Assembly (NCBI GenBank): GCA_910587675.1
Contig: CAJUMU010000008.1
Coordinates: forward strand, 1 to 64,000
Length of the DNA: 64,000 nt
Direction: 5' to 3'
Source: an uncultured Alistipes sp.
Lineage (GTDB): Bacteria; Bacteroidota; Bacteroidia; Bacteroidales; Rikenellaceae
Shown here: piece after piece, positions 31,965 through 40,118 of the stretch
Layout of the letters: each line of letters opens with the position of its first letter
Position numbering within the stretch: position 1 is the first letter of the stretch
Translations under genes and position numbers: made by a program
The notes under the pieces: model-generated
What the model saw: the letters and a program-made list of their open reading frames with translations, nothing else
Database searches by the model: none
Told to the model about the DNA's origin: nothing

Positions 31965-33803
31965 TTAACGTTTTACGATCGATTCGATGTGCGAAATGAT
32001 GTTCACCCCTTCGGCATACACCTCGTTCATGCCCACCGACGCCGAGGGCGAGTACTGCGCCTCGTCGCAACGCGATATGATCTCGGTGAAGCGTCGAGCC
32101 TCCTCCGACGTCACGCCGCGGCGTTGCAGCTCGTCGCGTATCTTCTCTTTCGTAAGATCGGCCACGGGGATATTGAGCTTGTCGCTCATGTAGCCCCACA
32201 AGGCGCGCAACATCTCCTCGTAAAAGGCGTGGCGGTTCTGCTCGCGCATGAATCGCTCGGCGGCGCGGAAACGCTGCACAGCCACCTTGTTGGCGCGTCG
32301 GTTACGCACCAGCACCGTATTCTTGCTGTCGCGGATCATGCGTCGCAGCGCGAAGTAGAGCGCGACGAAGGCCGCGGCGATGAGCAGCAGCGACACGAAG
32401 TAGGTCGCGCTGAACATCAGCGGAGCCGAGGTCGAGCGCAATGCGGGACGACCCGACTTTATGAAGCGTATGTCGTTGCCGAGTCGCCGCACGTCCTCTT
32501 TGGCAGGGCCCTGCACCACTTGCGCGGGTCCCGATCCTCCCGAAGCGTCGGGGGCGACGCGCAGCGTGAGCGGACGCGTGGAGAGAGTCGCGTAACTCTC
32601 TTTCTCGGGGTTGAAATACGAAAACTCCACGGGCGGAATCTCGTATTCGCCCTCGGCGCGCGCGATGAACGGATATTCGAACTGACGGTATCCCGTGGTG
32701 CCCGCCGCGGTGGTGCGCAGGGCCTCGGTGCTTCGCACGTCGTACAGCTCGAACGAGGTCGGCAGATCGAGCGCGGGAGCTTGCAGGAACGTCAGATTGC
32801 CCGTTCCAGAAATCTTCACCGTGTAGGTCGCGGCCGAATTGGCCTTGAGTTCCGACGAGGGCTGTTCGCTCGATAGCGTGAACGAACCCACCGCGCCGTT
32901 GAACGACGCGGGCGCGCCCGCGGGCAGCTCCTTTACCGCCACCTCGATGCGGCCCGTCGAGAGCTTGCGCTGCACGTTGTAGACGTCGGCGCCGCTGCCG
33001 AAGAAGGGATCGAAACCGTTGTTGTTGCGGATCACCACCTGAGCTATGGCCGTCATCTCGGCGGGATCGATGGTCAGCGTGCCCGCCTGCTGCGGATATA
33101 GCAGATACTCTTTTATGATGCGGGTGTCGTAAACCTTGCCGTCGAGCGTCTGGCGGTTGGTCGTGTAGTTGTCGGTGGGCAGCTCCTGCGACCAGAAACC
33201 GTTGAACGAGGGGAGTTTCACATTCTCGAATCCCGCGATGCCCACGCGGGTGTAGAGCGTGAGCGAAGCGCGGAGCGGCTCGCCTTTGTAGACGCTCGCG
33301 CGCGAAAGGTTCAGCCGCAGCAGTATGTCGTCTTTCGCCACCTTGTTCTTCACGGCGTTGCCCTGCTCGGCGGCGCGGTCCTCGCCTTCGCGGCGTTCGG
33401 CGGCGCCCTCGTCCACCACCTCGATGGGGGTGGCCTTGGTGGTGTAGGTGCGGCCCTTGGCGTCGATCGACGCCGCGCCGATGGTGACGGTTCCCGCGTT
33501 GCGCGCCATCACGACGTAGGTTATGGTCAGAGTGGTTTTCTGACTGCTCACGCCGTTAATGTTTTGGTACTGGTAGCCCGTCGCGGCGGTCGGTCCCGCC
33601 AGAACGTCGAGCCCGTCGAACTCGGGGGCGCGGAACGTGTCGTCGTCGGCCTTGCCCTCGAGCACGAACTCCACGCGGAACATCTCGCCCGCCGTGACGA
33701 TCAGCGGCGTATTGATCTCGAACGACGCCTCGTCGGCGCGGGCGGCGCCCAAGGCGAGCAACGCCGCCGTCGATAAGAGGATGCGTCTGAAAAATCCCTT
33801 CAT
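31965..33803 (-). CDS. batD: BatD protein
   Basis: A 612-residue envelope protein of the Bat (Bacteroides aerotolerance) system. Signal peptide (RILLSTAALLALGAARA), then beta-rich domains beginning EINTPLIVTAGEMFRVEFVL and GYQYQNINGVSSQKTTLTI (the BatD family pattern), a further beta-domain with FTLSSEQPSSELKANSAATY, a membrane helix near 475-495, and a cytoplasmic tail of about 120 residues. In most relatives batABC and the MoxR ATPase lie just upstream; here the upstream gene is fumarase, so the operon seems to be split. Confidence 0.92.
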   Translation of the reverse strand: MKGFFRRILLSTAALLALGAARADEASFEINTPLIVTAGEMFRVEFVLEGKADDDTFRAPEFDGLDVLAGPTAATGYQYQNINGVSSQKTTLTITYVVMARNAGTVTIGAASIDAKGRTYTTKATPIEVVDEGAAERREGEDRAAEQGNAVKNKVAKDDILLRLNLSRASVYKGEPLRASLTLYTRVGIAGFENVKLPSFNGFWSQELPTDNYTTNRQTLDGKVYDTRIIKEYLLYPQQAGTLTIDPAEMTAIAQVVIRNNNGFDPFFGSGADVYNVQRKLSTGRIEVAVKELPAGAPASFNGAVGSFTLSSEQPSSELKANSAATYTVKISGTGNLTFLQAPALDLPTSFELYDVRSTEALRTTAAGTTGYRQFEYPFIARAEGEYEIPPVEFSYFNPEKESYATLSTRPLTLRVAPDASGGSGPAQVVQGPAKEDVRRLGNDIRFIKSGRPALRSTSAPLMFSATYFVSLLLIAAAFVALYFALRRMIRDSKNTVLVRNRRANKVAVQRFRAAERFMREQNRHAFYEEMLRALWGYMSDKLNIPVADLTKEKIRDELQRRGVTSEEARRFTEIISRCDEAQYSPSASVGMNEVYAEGVNIISHIESIVKR

Positions 33804-33865
33804 TGAATATTGATGTTTTACTTCGAAAAAAACGTTTTGCGGCCGCCGTTTATTTTTCGCCGAAG

Positions 33866-33910
33866 CAAAAAAAGGGGAGGCCGCGTCCTATATCGGATGC
33901 GCGCCTCCCC
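33866..33910 (-). terminator. Terminator of fumarase
   Basis: GGGGAGGCCGCGTCC (33874-33888) pairs with GGATGCGCGCCTCCCC (33895-33910), with mismatches near the middle; the A-run 33867-33873 gives seven U on the minus-strand transcript. Confidence 0.88.
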
Positions 33911-33920
33911 CGACTGTCCG

Positions 33921-35534
33921 CTAATGCTGGTAAGCGGCGAAGAAATCGTTGCCCTTGTCGTCCACGATGATGAAGGCGGGGAAATTCTCCACGTATATCT
34001 TGCGCACGGCCTCCATTCCCAGCTCGGGGAAGTCGACCACCTCGACGCTCTTGATCGAGTTCTTGGCCAGCACGGCTGCGGGACCTCCGATCGAACCGAG
34101 GTAGAATCCGCCGTTGGCCTTGCAGGCGTCGGTCACGGCCTGCGAGCGGTTGCCCTTGGCCACCATCACCATCGAACCGCCGTTCTTCTGGAACAGATCG
34201 ACGTAAGGATCCATACGTCCCGCCGTGGTGGGGCCGAACGAACCCGAAGCCATGCCGTCGGGAGTCTTCGCGGGACCCGCATAGTAGACGGGGTGCTTCT
34301 TCATGTACTCGGGCATCGGTTTGCCCTCGTCGAGCATCTGCTTGATGCGCGCGTGCGCTATGTCGCGAGCCACGATCAGGGTGCCCTTGAGGTTCAGGCG
34401 CGTCTTGATGGGGTATTTGGTCAATATCTCGCGCACCTTGTCCATGCCCTCGTCCAGATCGATATCTACCGCGGGCGACATGGCGGGAGCCTTGGCGGGC
34501 AGGAAACGCGCGGGGTTCTTCTCCAGCTTCTCGATGAAGATGCCCTCGGGCGTGATCTTGGCCTTGATGTTGCGGTCGGCCGAGCAGCTAACGCCTATGG
34601 CCACGGGGCACGAGGCGGCGTGGCGCGGCGCGCGGATCACGCGCACGTCGTGAACGTAATACTTGCCGCCGAACTGGGCTCCCATGCCCATCTTTCGGCA
34701 CATTTCGGTGATGCGGGCCTCCCACTCCAAGTCGCGGAAGCAGCGGCCGCCCTCGTTGCCCGAGGTGGGCAGGTGGTCGAGATAGCCCGCCGAGGCCTTC
34801 TTCACCGTCGAGAGGCACATCTCGGCCGAGGTGCCGCCGATACATACGGCCAGATGGTAGGGGGGACACGCCGAGGTGCCCAGATCCTTCAGATGCTCGT
34901 TGAAGAACTTCACGAGCGACTCTTCGTTCAGCAGAGCCTTGGTCTGCTGGTAAAGGAAAGTCTTGTTGGCCGAGCCGCCGCCCTTGGTGATGAAGAGGAA
35001 TTCGTACTCCATGCCCGGGTGACCCGCATAGATGTCGATCTGCGCGGGCAGGTTGGTGCCCGAGTTCTTCTCCTCGGTCATGGTGAACGGAACCACCTGC
35101 GAATAACGCAGGTTGCGATCCTTGTAGGTCTCGTACACTCCGCGGGCGATGCAGGCGGCATCGTCGGCGCCCGTGTATACGTCTTCGCCCTTATGGCCTA
35201 TGCAGATGGCCGTACCCGTGTCCTGACATGTGGGCAGCTCGCCCTCGGCGGATACCACTTGGTTGCACAGCATGGTGTAGGCCACGAATTTGTCGTTGTC
35301 CGAAGCCTCGGGATCGTCGAGGATCGCGGCCAGCTTGGCCAGATGGGCGGGACGCAGATAGAACGACACGTCGGCATAGGCGCGCTTCGAGAGCAGCTCC
35401 AGACCCGCGGGGTCGACTTTGAGTATCTTGCGGCCGTCGCACTCGACGACTTTCACGTAATCCGTGGTGAGCAGTTCGTACTCGGTTGTGTCCTTCTCGA
35501 TTGGGTAGGGTTCCTGATAGATGAAATCGGCCAT
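33921..35534 (-). CDS. Class I fumarate hydratase (iron-sulfur, dimeric)
   Basis: A 537-residue fumarase A/B-type enzyme that hydrates fumarate to malate. It has the three cluster cysteine regions: PTCQDTGTAICIG (N-terminal domain), ACPPYHLAVCIGG and ISCSADR/GVSCSADRNI. The C-terminal beta domain has KHPVYYAGPAKTPDGMASGSFGPTTAGRMDPY, the hallmark of the family. Length is standard. Iron-sulfur fumarase is oxygen sensitive, consistent with an anaerobe using a reductive branch to succinate. Confidence 0.96.
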   Translation of the reverse strand: MADFIYQEPYPIEKDTTEYELLTTDYVKVVECDGRKILKVDPAGLELLSKRAYADVSFYLRPAHLAKLAAILDDPEASDNDKFVAYTMLCNQVVSAEGELPTCQDTGTAICIGHKGEDVYTGADDAACIARGVYETYKDRNLRYSQVVPFTMTEEKNSGTNLPAQIDIYAGHPGMEYEFLFITKGGGSANKTFLYQQTKALLNEESLVKFFNEHLKDLGTSACPPYHLAVCIGGTSAEMCLSTVKKASAGYLDHLPTSGNEGGRCFRDLEWEARITEMCRKMGMGAQFGGKYYVHDVRVIRAPRHAASCPVAIGVSCSADRNIKAKITPEGIFIEKLEKNPARFLPAKAPAMSPAVDIDLDEGMDKVREILTKYPIKTRLNLKGTLIVARDIAHARIKQMLDEGKPMPEYMKKHPVYYAGPAKTPDGMASGSFGPTTAGRMDPYVDLFQKNGGSMVMVAKGNRSQAVTDACKANGGFYLGSIGGPAAVLAKNSIKSVEVVDFPELGMEAVRKIYVENFPAFIIVDDKGNDFFAAYQH

Positions 35535-35588
35535 AGTTCAAGTTATTTATTTTGTTTTACGATATTTCCGGATGAATCAAAATCTTTG

Positions 35589-35596
35589 CAAAATTA
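35589..35596 (-). promoter_or_regulatory. -7 element for fumarase
   Basis: Reads TAATTTTG on the minus strand, matching TAnnTTTG, 55 bp before the start codon. No good -33 box. Confidence 0.45.
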
Positions 35597-35701
35597 AGAA
35601 AATTTGCGCAAATATCGTGCGGCCGCGCAAAAAGAAAATTCGGAGTTCGGGCGTGCCGTTCGTCGTCGAACCGGGTATGAGCGGCGGGTGGATTGCAAAC
35701 G

Positions 35702-35730
35702 AAAAACGGCCCCGCGCGAGGCGGAGCCGT
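35702..35730 (-). terminator. Terminator of the GH78 gene
   Basis: On the minus strand GACGGCTCCGC pairs with GCGGGGCCGT and is followed by TTTTT. It lies 20 bp past the GH78 stop. Confidence 0.75.
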
Positions 35731-35750
35731 CGATGGCCGATACGCGGCCG

Positions 35751-38432
35751 TTATTTCGTCGCCGCGAACTTGTAGGTTCCCGAGCCGACCTTCACTTTCG
35801 TGTAGCCGTCGGCGTGTCCCTCGCAAACGGCATCCTCGGCATCCGACAACGCCGCGCCGTCGAGAGTCACGGTGTCGGCCGAGGTCGACGGCACGTAAAT
35901 CTCGGCCGTGGTGTTGGCGGGGATCGTGACTTCGAGCGTGAAAGCGTCGGCAGAGTCATGCCACTCGGCGGCTGCGCGGCCGTAAGGGGTGTGCTGCTCG
36001 GCCTTCATCGAGGTGAAGCCGCCGCCTGCGTGCGGTTTGACGGCGATGGTCTTGAAGCCCGCCGAGGTCTCGCGCAATCCCGCGGCGTCGCGGTAGAGCC
36101 AGTCTCCGATCGCGCCGTAAGAGTAGTGGTTGAATGAGTTCATGCCGTTGTCGGGTATGGTGCGGTCGGGCATCATCGAGTTCCAACGCTCCCAGATGGT
36201 GGTGGCGCCCATCGTAACGGGGTAGAGCCATCCCGGGTATTGTTGACGAAGCAGCAGTCGGTAGGCGTGGTCGGTGTAACCGTTCTCGGTCAGCACGTGG
36301 CAGATGTAGGGCGTTCCGAGGAATCCCGTGGTGATATGTCCGTAATGGTCCACGCGCTCGGCCAGATGCGCGGCGGCCTTGGCCTTCATGTCGTCGGGCA
36401 GCATGTCGAAGTTGAGCGCCAGCACGTATGCCGTCTGCGTGGCCGAAACCAAATATCCGGCGGGGGTGAGGTAGGCGTTGCGGAATGCCTCTTTCGCCTT
36501 GCGCGCGAGTTCGGCGTACTTCTCGGCGTCGGCGGTCTTGCCGAGCGTCGCGGCGGCCTTCGACACTATGTCGGCCGAGTTGGCGAAGAAGCATTGCTGT
36601 ATGAGGGGGCGGTAGGTCACGGCCGAGTCGCCCGCCACGTCGTTGTCGACGCTGTAAAAGAGCCAGTCGCCGTAATGCCAGCCCACGTTCCACAGATAGT
36701 CGACGCTCTGGGCGGCCATGCAGTCCACCCACGCCTTCATGCTCTCGTACTGGTTCTCGAGGATGCGCTTGTCGCCGTAAGCCATGTAGTGCTGCCACGG
36801 GATGATGGTCGCCACGTCGGCCCAACCCACGTGGCCCGCGCCCGTGAGCCCCTCGATGTGGGGCACCACGTCGGTCACCTGACCGTCGGGCTTCTGGTCG
36901 GCCGCCACGTCCTTGAGCCATTTGCGGAAGAAGTTCTGTACGTCGCGGTTGAACGTCGCTGTGCGGAAGAACACCTGCGCGTCGCCCGTCCAGCCCAGAC
37001 GCTCGTCGCGCTGGGGGCAGTCGGTGGGCACGTCGATGAAGTTGCCGCGCAGGCCCCATTGTATGTTGCTCTGGAGGCGGTTAACCAGCTCGTTCGACGA
37101 GGTGAAACTGCCGTTCTCGTCCATGTCAGAGAATATCACCGCGACCTTGAAGTTCTCGGGGTCGAGCTCGCCCTCGATGCCCTCGACTTTGAGGTAGCGG
37201 AATCCGTAAAAGGTGAATGTCGGTTCGAAACGGTCCTCGCCGCCGCTGCAAATGTAGCGGCTCTGCGCCTTGGCCGAACGCAGGTTGACGGTGTAGAAGT
37301 TGCCCTTTTCGTCCAGCACCTCGGCATGCGACACGACTATCTCCTGACCCTTCTTTCCTTTGAATGTAAGGATCTCGCGGCCCACGAGGTTCTGCCCGAA
37401 GTCGAGCACCTTTTCGCCCGCGGGGGTGGTTATGACGGCCACGGGGCTCTTGATCTCGTGCGTGACGACGGGTTCGCTCTCGCTTGCGACCAAGTTGTCG
37501 GTGCCGTAATCGGCCACCTGCACCGCCGACCATGCCGAGTCGTCGAAACCCGCGGCGTTCCAGCCCTGCTGACGCTTGTTGAGGTCGATGGTCTCGCCGT
37601 CGTATATCTCCGAGTGGAGTATCTCGCCCGTCGACGACTTCCAAGTGCCGTCGGTGATTATGGTGTCGCGCGAGCCGTCGGTGTAGGTCACCGCGATCTG
37701 CGCCAGCGCGCCGAGCTTGTTCGAGGCATAGATTTGGTGCTCGCCGCTCGACCAGCCCAGACGGCTGAGATACCACCCGCGGCCCAGCATGATGCCGAAG
37801 GCGTTCTCGCCGCGCGCGAGCATGTCGGTGACGTCGTAGGTGCGGTATTGCAGACGCTTGTCATAGGTGGTCCACCCGGGAGCGAAGTGCTCGTTGCCGA
37901 TCTTGCGGCCGTTGAGGTAGGCTTCGTGCATGCCGTGAGACGTTATGTAGGCCACGGCCGACGCCACGGGTTTCTTCAGTGCGAACGATTTGCGGAACAG
38001 CGGCGCGGCCTCGGTCTGCTCCCGTTGCTCGATCCATTGCGCCTCGAAGTCGCCGATCGAGAAGAGTCCCGTGAGCCATGTGGCGCGCGCGCTCCACTTC
38101 GACGCGCGGTTGCGGTTGTCCCATACGCGCACTTGCCAGTAGTAGCGCGTGCCCGACTTCAGGGCCGCGCCCCCGTAAGGCACGGCGACGGAGTTGTCCG
38201 ACTCCACGCGGCCCGAGTTCCAGACGGGTTTGCGGCCCTCGAACACGCGGATCTCGTACGCCGTCTGCATGACGTTGCGGTCGCCGCTCTCTATCACCCA
38301 GCTGAAGACGGGGGCGGGGTCGTCGATGCCCGACGGGTCGGTCATGTGGTTTGTTTTAAGCGAAGCGACGTTGATCTGCGCCGCGGCGGGGAGCCAAAGA
38401 AACAGAGTCGCCAATAACAGTAGTCGTTTCAT
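35751..38432 (-). CDS. Alpha-L-rhamnosidase, GH78
   Basis: An 893-residue secreted enzyme that removes terminal L-rhamnose. Signal peptide (LLLLATLFLWLPAAA before QIN). Order of domains fits GH78: N-terminal Fn3-like domain (DDPAPVFSWVIES), rhamnosidase N domain (EAYLNGRKIGNEHFAPGWTTYDKR), concanavalin-like domain (FRYLKVEGIEGE), an (alpha/alpha)6 barrel with the acid CPQRDERLGWTGDAQVF and DVVPHIEGLTGAGHVGWADV, TMGATTIWERWNSMMPD, and a C-terminal beta domain (DWLYRDAAGLRE...AVKPHAGGG). Acidic catalytic residues in these motifs are intact. It has no SusCD pair or regulator beside it, so it is not part of a visible polysaccharide locus. Confidence 0.95.
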   Translation of the reverse strand: MKRLLLLATLFLWLPAAAQINVASLKTNHMTDPSGIDDPAPVFSWVIESGDRNVMQTAYEIRVFEGRKPVWNSGRVESDNSVAVPYGGAALKSGTRYYWQVRVWDNRNRASKWSARATWLTGLFSIGDFEAQWIEQREQTEAAPLFRKSFALKKPVASAVAYITSHGMHEAYLNGRKIGNEHFAPGWTTYDKRLQYRTYDVTDMLARGENAFGIMLGRGWYLSRLGWSSGEHQIYASNKLGALAQIAVTYTDGSRDTIITDGTWKSSTGEILHSEIYDGETIDLNKRQQGWNAAGFDDSAWSAVQVADYGTDNLVASESEPVVTHEIKSPVAVITTPAGEKVLDFGQNLVGREILTFKGKKGQEIVVSHAEVLDEKGNFYTVNLRSAKAQSRYICSGGEDRFEPTFTFYGFRYLKVEGIEGELDPENFKVAVIFSDMDENGSFTSSNELVNRLQSNIQWGLRGNFIDVPTDCPQRDERLGWTGDAQVFFRTATFNRDVQNFFRKWLKDVAADQKPDGQVTDVVPHIEGLTGAGHVGWADVATIIPWQHYMAYGDKRILENQYESMKAWVDCMAAQSVDYLWNVGWHYGDWLFYSVDNDVAGDSAVTYRPLIQQCFFANSADIVSKAAATLGKTADAEKYAELARKAKEAFRNAYLTPAGYLVSATQTAYVLALNFDMLPDDMKAKAAAHLAERVDHYGHITTGFLGTPYICHVLTENGYTDHAYRLLLRQQYPGWLYPVTMGATTIWERWNSMMPDRTIPDNGMNSFNHYSYGAIGDWLYRDAAGLRETSAGFKTIAVKPHAGGGFTSMKAEQHTPYGRAAAEWHDSADAFTLEVTIPANTTAEIYVPSTSADTVTLDGAALSDAEDAVCEGHADGYTKVKVGSGTYKFAATK

Positions 38433-38512
38433 AATGATATTGATTTTCAGGTTAGTCGGCCGTATGTCAGCCCAGCCCGCGCGTCGTCGGGCGCGGGATT
38501 CCGAGCCATTTA

Positions 38513-38520
38513 CAAAAGTA
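38513..38520 (-). promoter_or_regulatory. -7 element for the GH78 gene
   Basis: Reads TACTTTTG on the minus strand, matching TAnnTTTG, 80 bp before the start codon. The rest of 38433-38600 holds no gene. Confidence 0.45.
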
Positions 38521-38600
38521 GGGATTTTTTTCGGGGGATTCGTTCGCGGGTTGATTTTTTAGATGCGCGCAATGATGGTGTTTGTCGTTCGGAAAGCATT

Positions 38601-38668
38601 GCACCGCGCAGCGGTGCTATCTTCGGCGGCTCGCATCAAAGATGCGACCCCCGCAGCCGCCGAAGATA
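38601..38668 (+). repeat. Two-hairpin intergenic element (family C, copy 2)
   Basis: GCACCGC-GCA-GCGGTGC, then TATCTTCGGCGGCT (38618-38631) pairing with AGCCGCCGAAGATA (38655-38668) around CGCATC-AAA-GATGCG and an unpaired ACCCCCGC. Outer stem identical to 7950-8000; inner stem and first hairpin differ in sequence but keep pairing. It sits 10 bp past the stop of the leftward gene at 38679. Confidence 0.8.
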
Positions 38669-38678
38669 AGATCCTCAA

Positions 38679-40118
38679 TTACTTTATCTCCAGCACCATC
38701 GCCCGATCGTGCTCGGGGTCGCCCGTGCCGAGGTCGAATCCCTCGGAGAAGTCGATTCGGTATTCGCGGTCCTCGAATCCGAAACGTGCGTAAAAGTCCT
38801 TGAGCGACGGTTCGGAGGGTATGAGCATGGCGGCTTTGTATCCGCGCTCGCGGAGCAGCGCGACAGCCTCGGTTATAAGCTCCGACGCCAAACCTCGGCT
38901 GCGGCTTGCGGGGTCGGTCGCTATGGCATAGAGGTATCCCGTCGGGCCGTACGAAGTCTTGATGTCGACTATATGCAGCATGGCCGCCACGCGTCCGTCG
39001 GCGTAGCGCACCAGAGTGTTCTCGGGCTTGTATACATCGCTCAAAAAGAGGTCGACGAACTCTCTCGTGTCTCCGAAGACTCTCTGCCACAGATCGCGGC
39101 ACTCTATCTCGCGCAGCGTGAGCGCCGCGACGGTCATCTTCTCCTGCATCGCGACGGGGTGGTACGACATCTTCGAGCGGCGCAACCCCGCGAGGCCCAT
39201 ATCCTCCTCGCGGTTGACGTATTTGTATCCCCGCGCCGCCAAGGCCCGCGCGAAGCAGCGATTTATCATGGGAAAGACGCCTTCGTACGAGGCGTCGGCC
39301 TTCTCGATGTGGGTGCAGAACATCTCGGGAGTGAGCTCCGAGCCGTATGTGAACGCCGCCACGCGCCCGTCGACCCGCAGCACGCCGCCGTAAAGACCCA
39401 ATTCGTCGTACGCCGCCAGCGCTTCGGCTATGGCCCGCTGCTCCTCCGACATCTCGGCCTCGTGCTCGGCGCGATGTTCGGTGTCGTTCGCTTCGGCGGA
39501 CTCCTTGCGCCGCTGCCACTCGCGTTCGAGACGCATGCACTCGGCGAAATCGGAGGGGCGGAGCTCGTCGAACGTATATTCGTACATCGACTCGAAACGG
39601 TTGACGTGGTTGCGCTTGGGCTGGTATTTACGTCCCGTGAGGTTGCACAGATCCTCCACGGAGTAGATGTAGTCGCGGTAATCGCGGTTGTCGCACACGG
39701 CGAAGCACTCGCTGCCGCGACGCGCGCAGTCGGCCGGATCGGTGTCGCACACCGCTGCGCGTCCCTCGGCGTCGAGTCCGTAATGACCGTCGGCCCAACG
39801 GCAGAACGCCTCCGCGCCGCTGCGGCTCATTCCCACCATGCGGAACCGTATGCCCTCGGCGCGCGCGTCGGCCATGAGTTCGGGCACGATGCGGCAGTAG
39901 TCGCCCTGCTCGGAGAGCATGTAGCCGCGATAGCCCTCGGCGCCCAGCTCGAAACGCACGGCCATGACGCCGCCCGTCTCGGCCCATACGGTGCCGTAGG
40001 CGTGCCGCCAAGAGTAAATGTTTACGAAAGTGTAGTCGCAGGATGGGATGCCCGCCGCGGCGAGTCGGCGAGCGATGGCGGGTTTATCCGTCAACAGAAT
40101 CTCTTTGAACCGAATCAT
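38679..40118 (-). CDS. DUF2156-GNAT fusion protein
   Basis: A 479-residue soluble protein with two acyltransferase-like halves. Residues 1-300 match DUF2156 (the tandem-GNAT fold of the MprF/aminoacyl-PG synthase catalytic domain): PSCDYTFVNIYSWRHAYGT, IYSVEDLCNLTGRKYQPKRN, FESMYEYTFDEL, and AFTYGSELTPEMFCTHIEKAD with FPMINRCFARALAARGYKYVNREEDMG. Residues about 320-479 form a separate GNAT domain with LYAIATDPASRSRGLASELITEAVALL. Many relatives have these as two genes. The start overlaps the end of the sulfatase gene by 35 bp. Predicted aminoacyl or acyl transfer; substrate unknown. Confidence 0.85.
   Translation of the reverse strand: MIRFKEILLTDKPAIARRLAAAGIPSCDYTFVNIYSWRHAYGTVWAETGGVMAVRFELGAEGYRGYMLSEQGDYCRIVPELMADARAEGIRFRMVGMSRSGAEAFCRWADGHYGLDAEGRAAVCDTDPADCARRGSECFAVCDNRDYRDYIYSVEDLCNLTGRKYQPKRNHVNRFESMYEYTFDELRPSDFAECMRLEREWQRRKESAEANDTEHRAEHEAEMSEEQRAIAEALAAYDELGLYGGVLRVDGRVAAFTYGSELTPEMFCTHIEKADASYEGVFPMINRCFARALAARGYKYVNREEDMGLAGLRRSKMSYHPVAMQEKMTVAALTLREIECRDLWQRVFGDTREFVDLFLSDVYKPENTLVRYADGRVAAMLHIVDIKTSYGPTGYLYAIATDPASRSRGLASELITEAVALLRERGYKAAMLIPSEPSLKDFYARFGFEDREYRIDFSEGFDLGTGDPEHDRAMVLEIK

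Noticed and set aside
33810..35597. A 595-residue open frame on the plus strand
   Set aside because: It is antisense to the fumarase, whose cluster and C-terminal motifs are clear.
36240..38417. A 725-residue open frame on the plus strand
   Set aside because: Antisense to the GH78 rhamnosidase; composition bias only.
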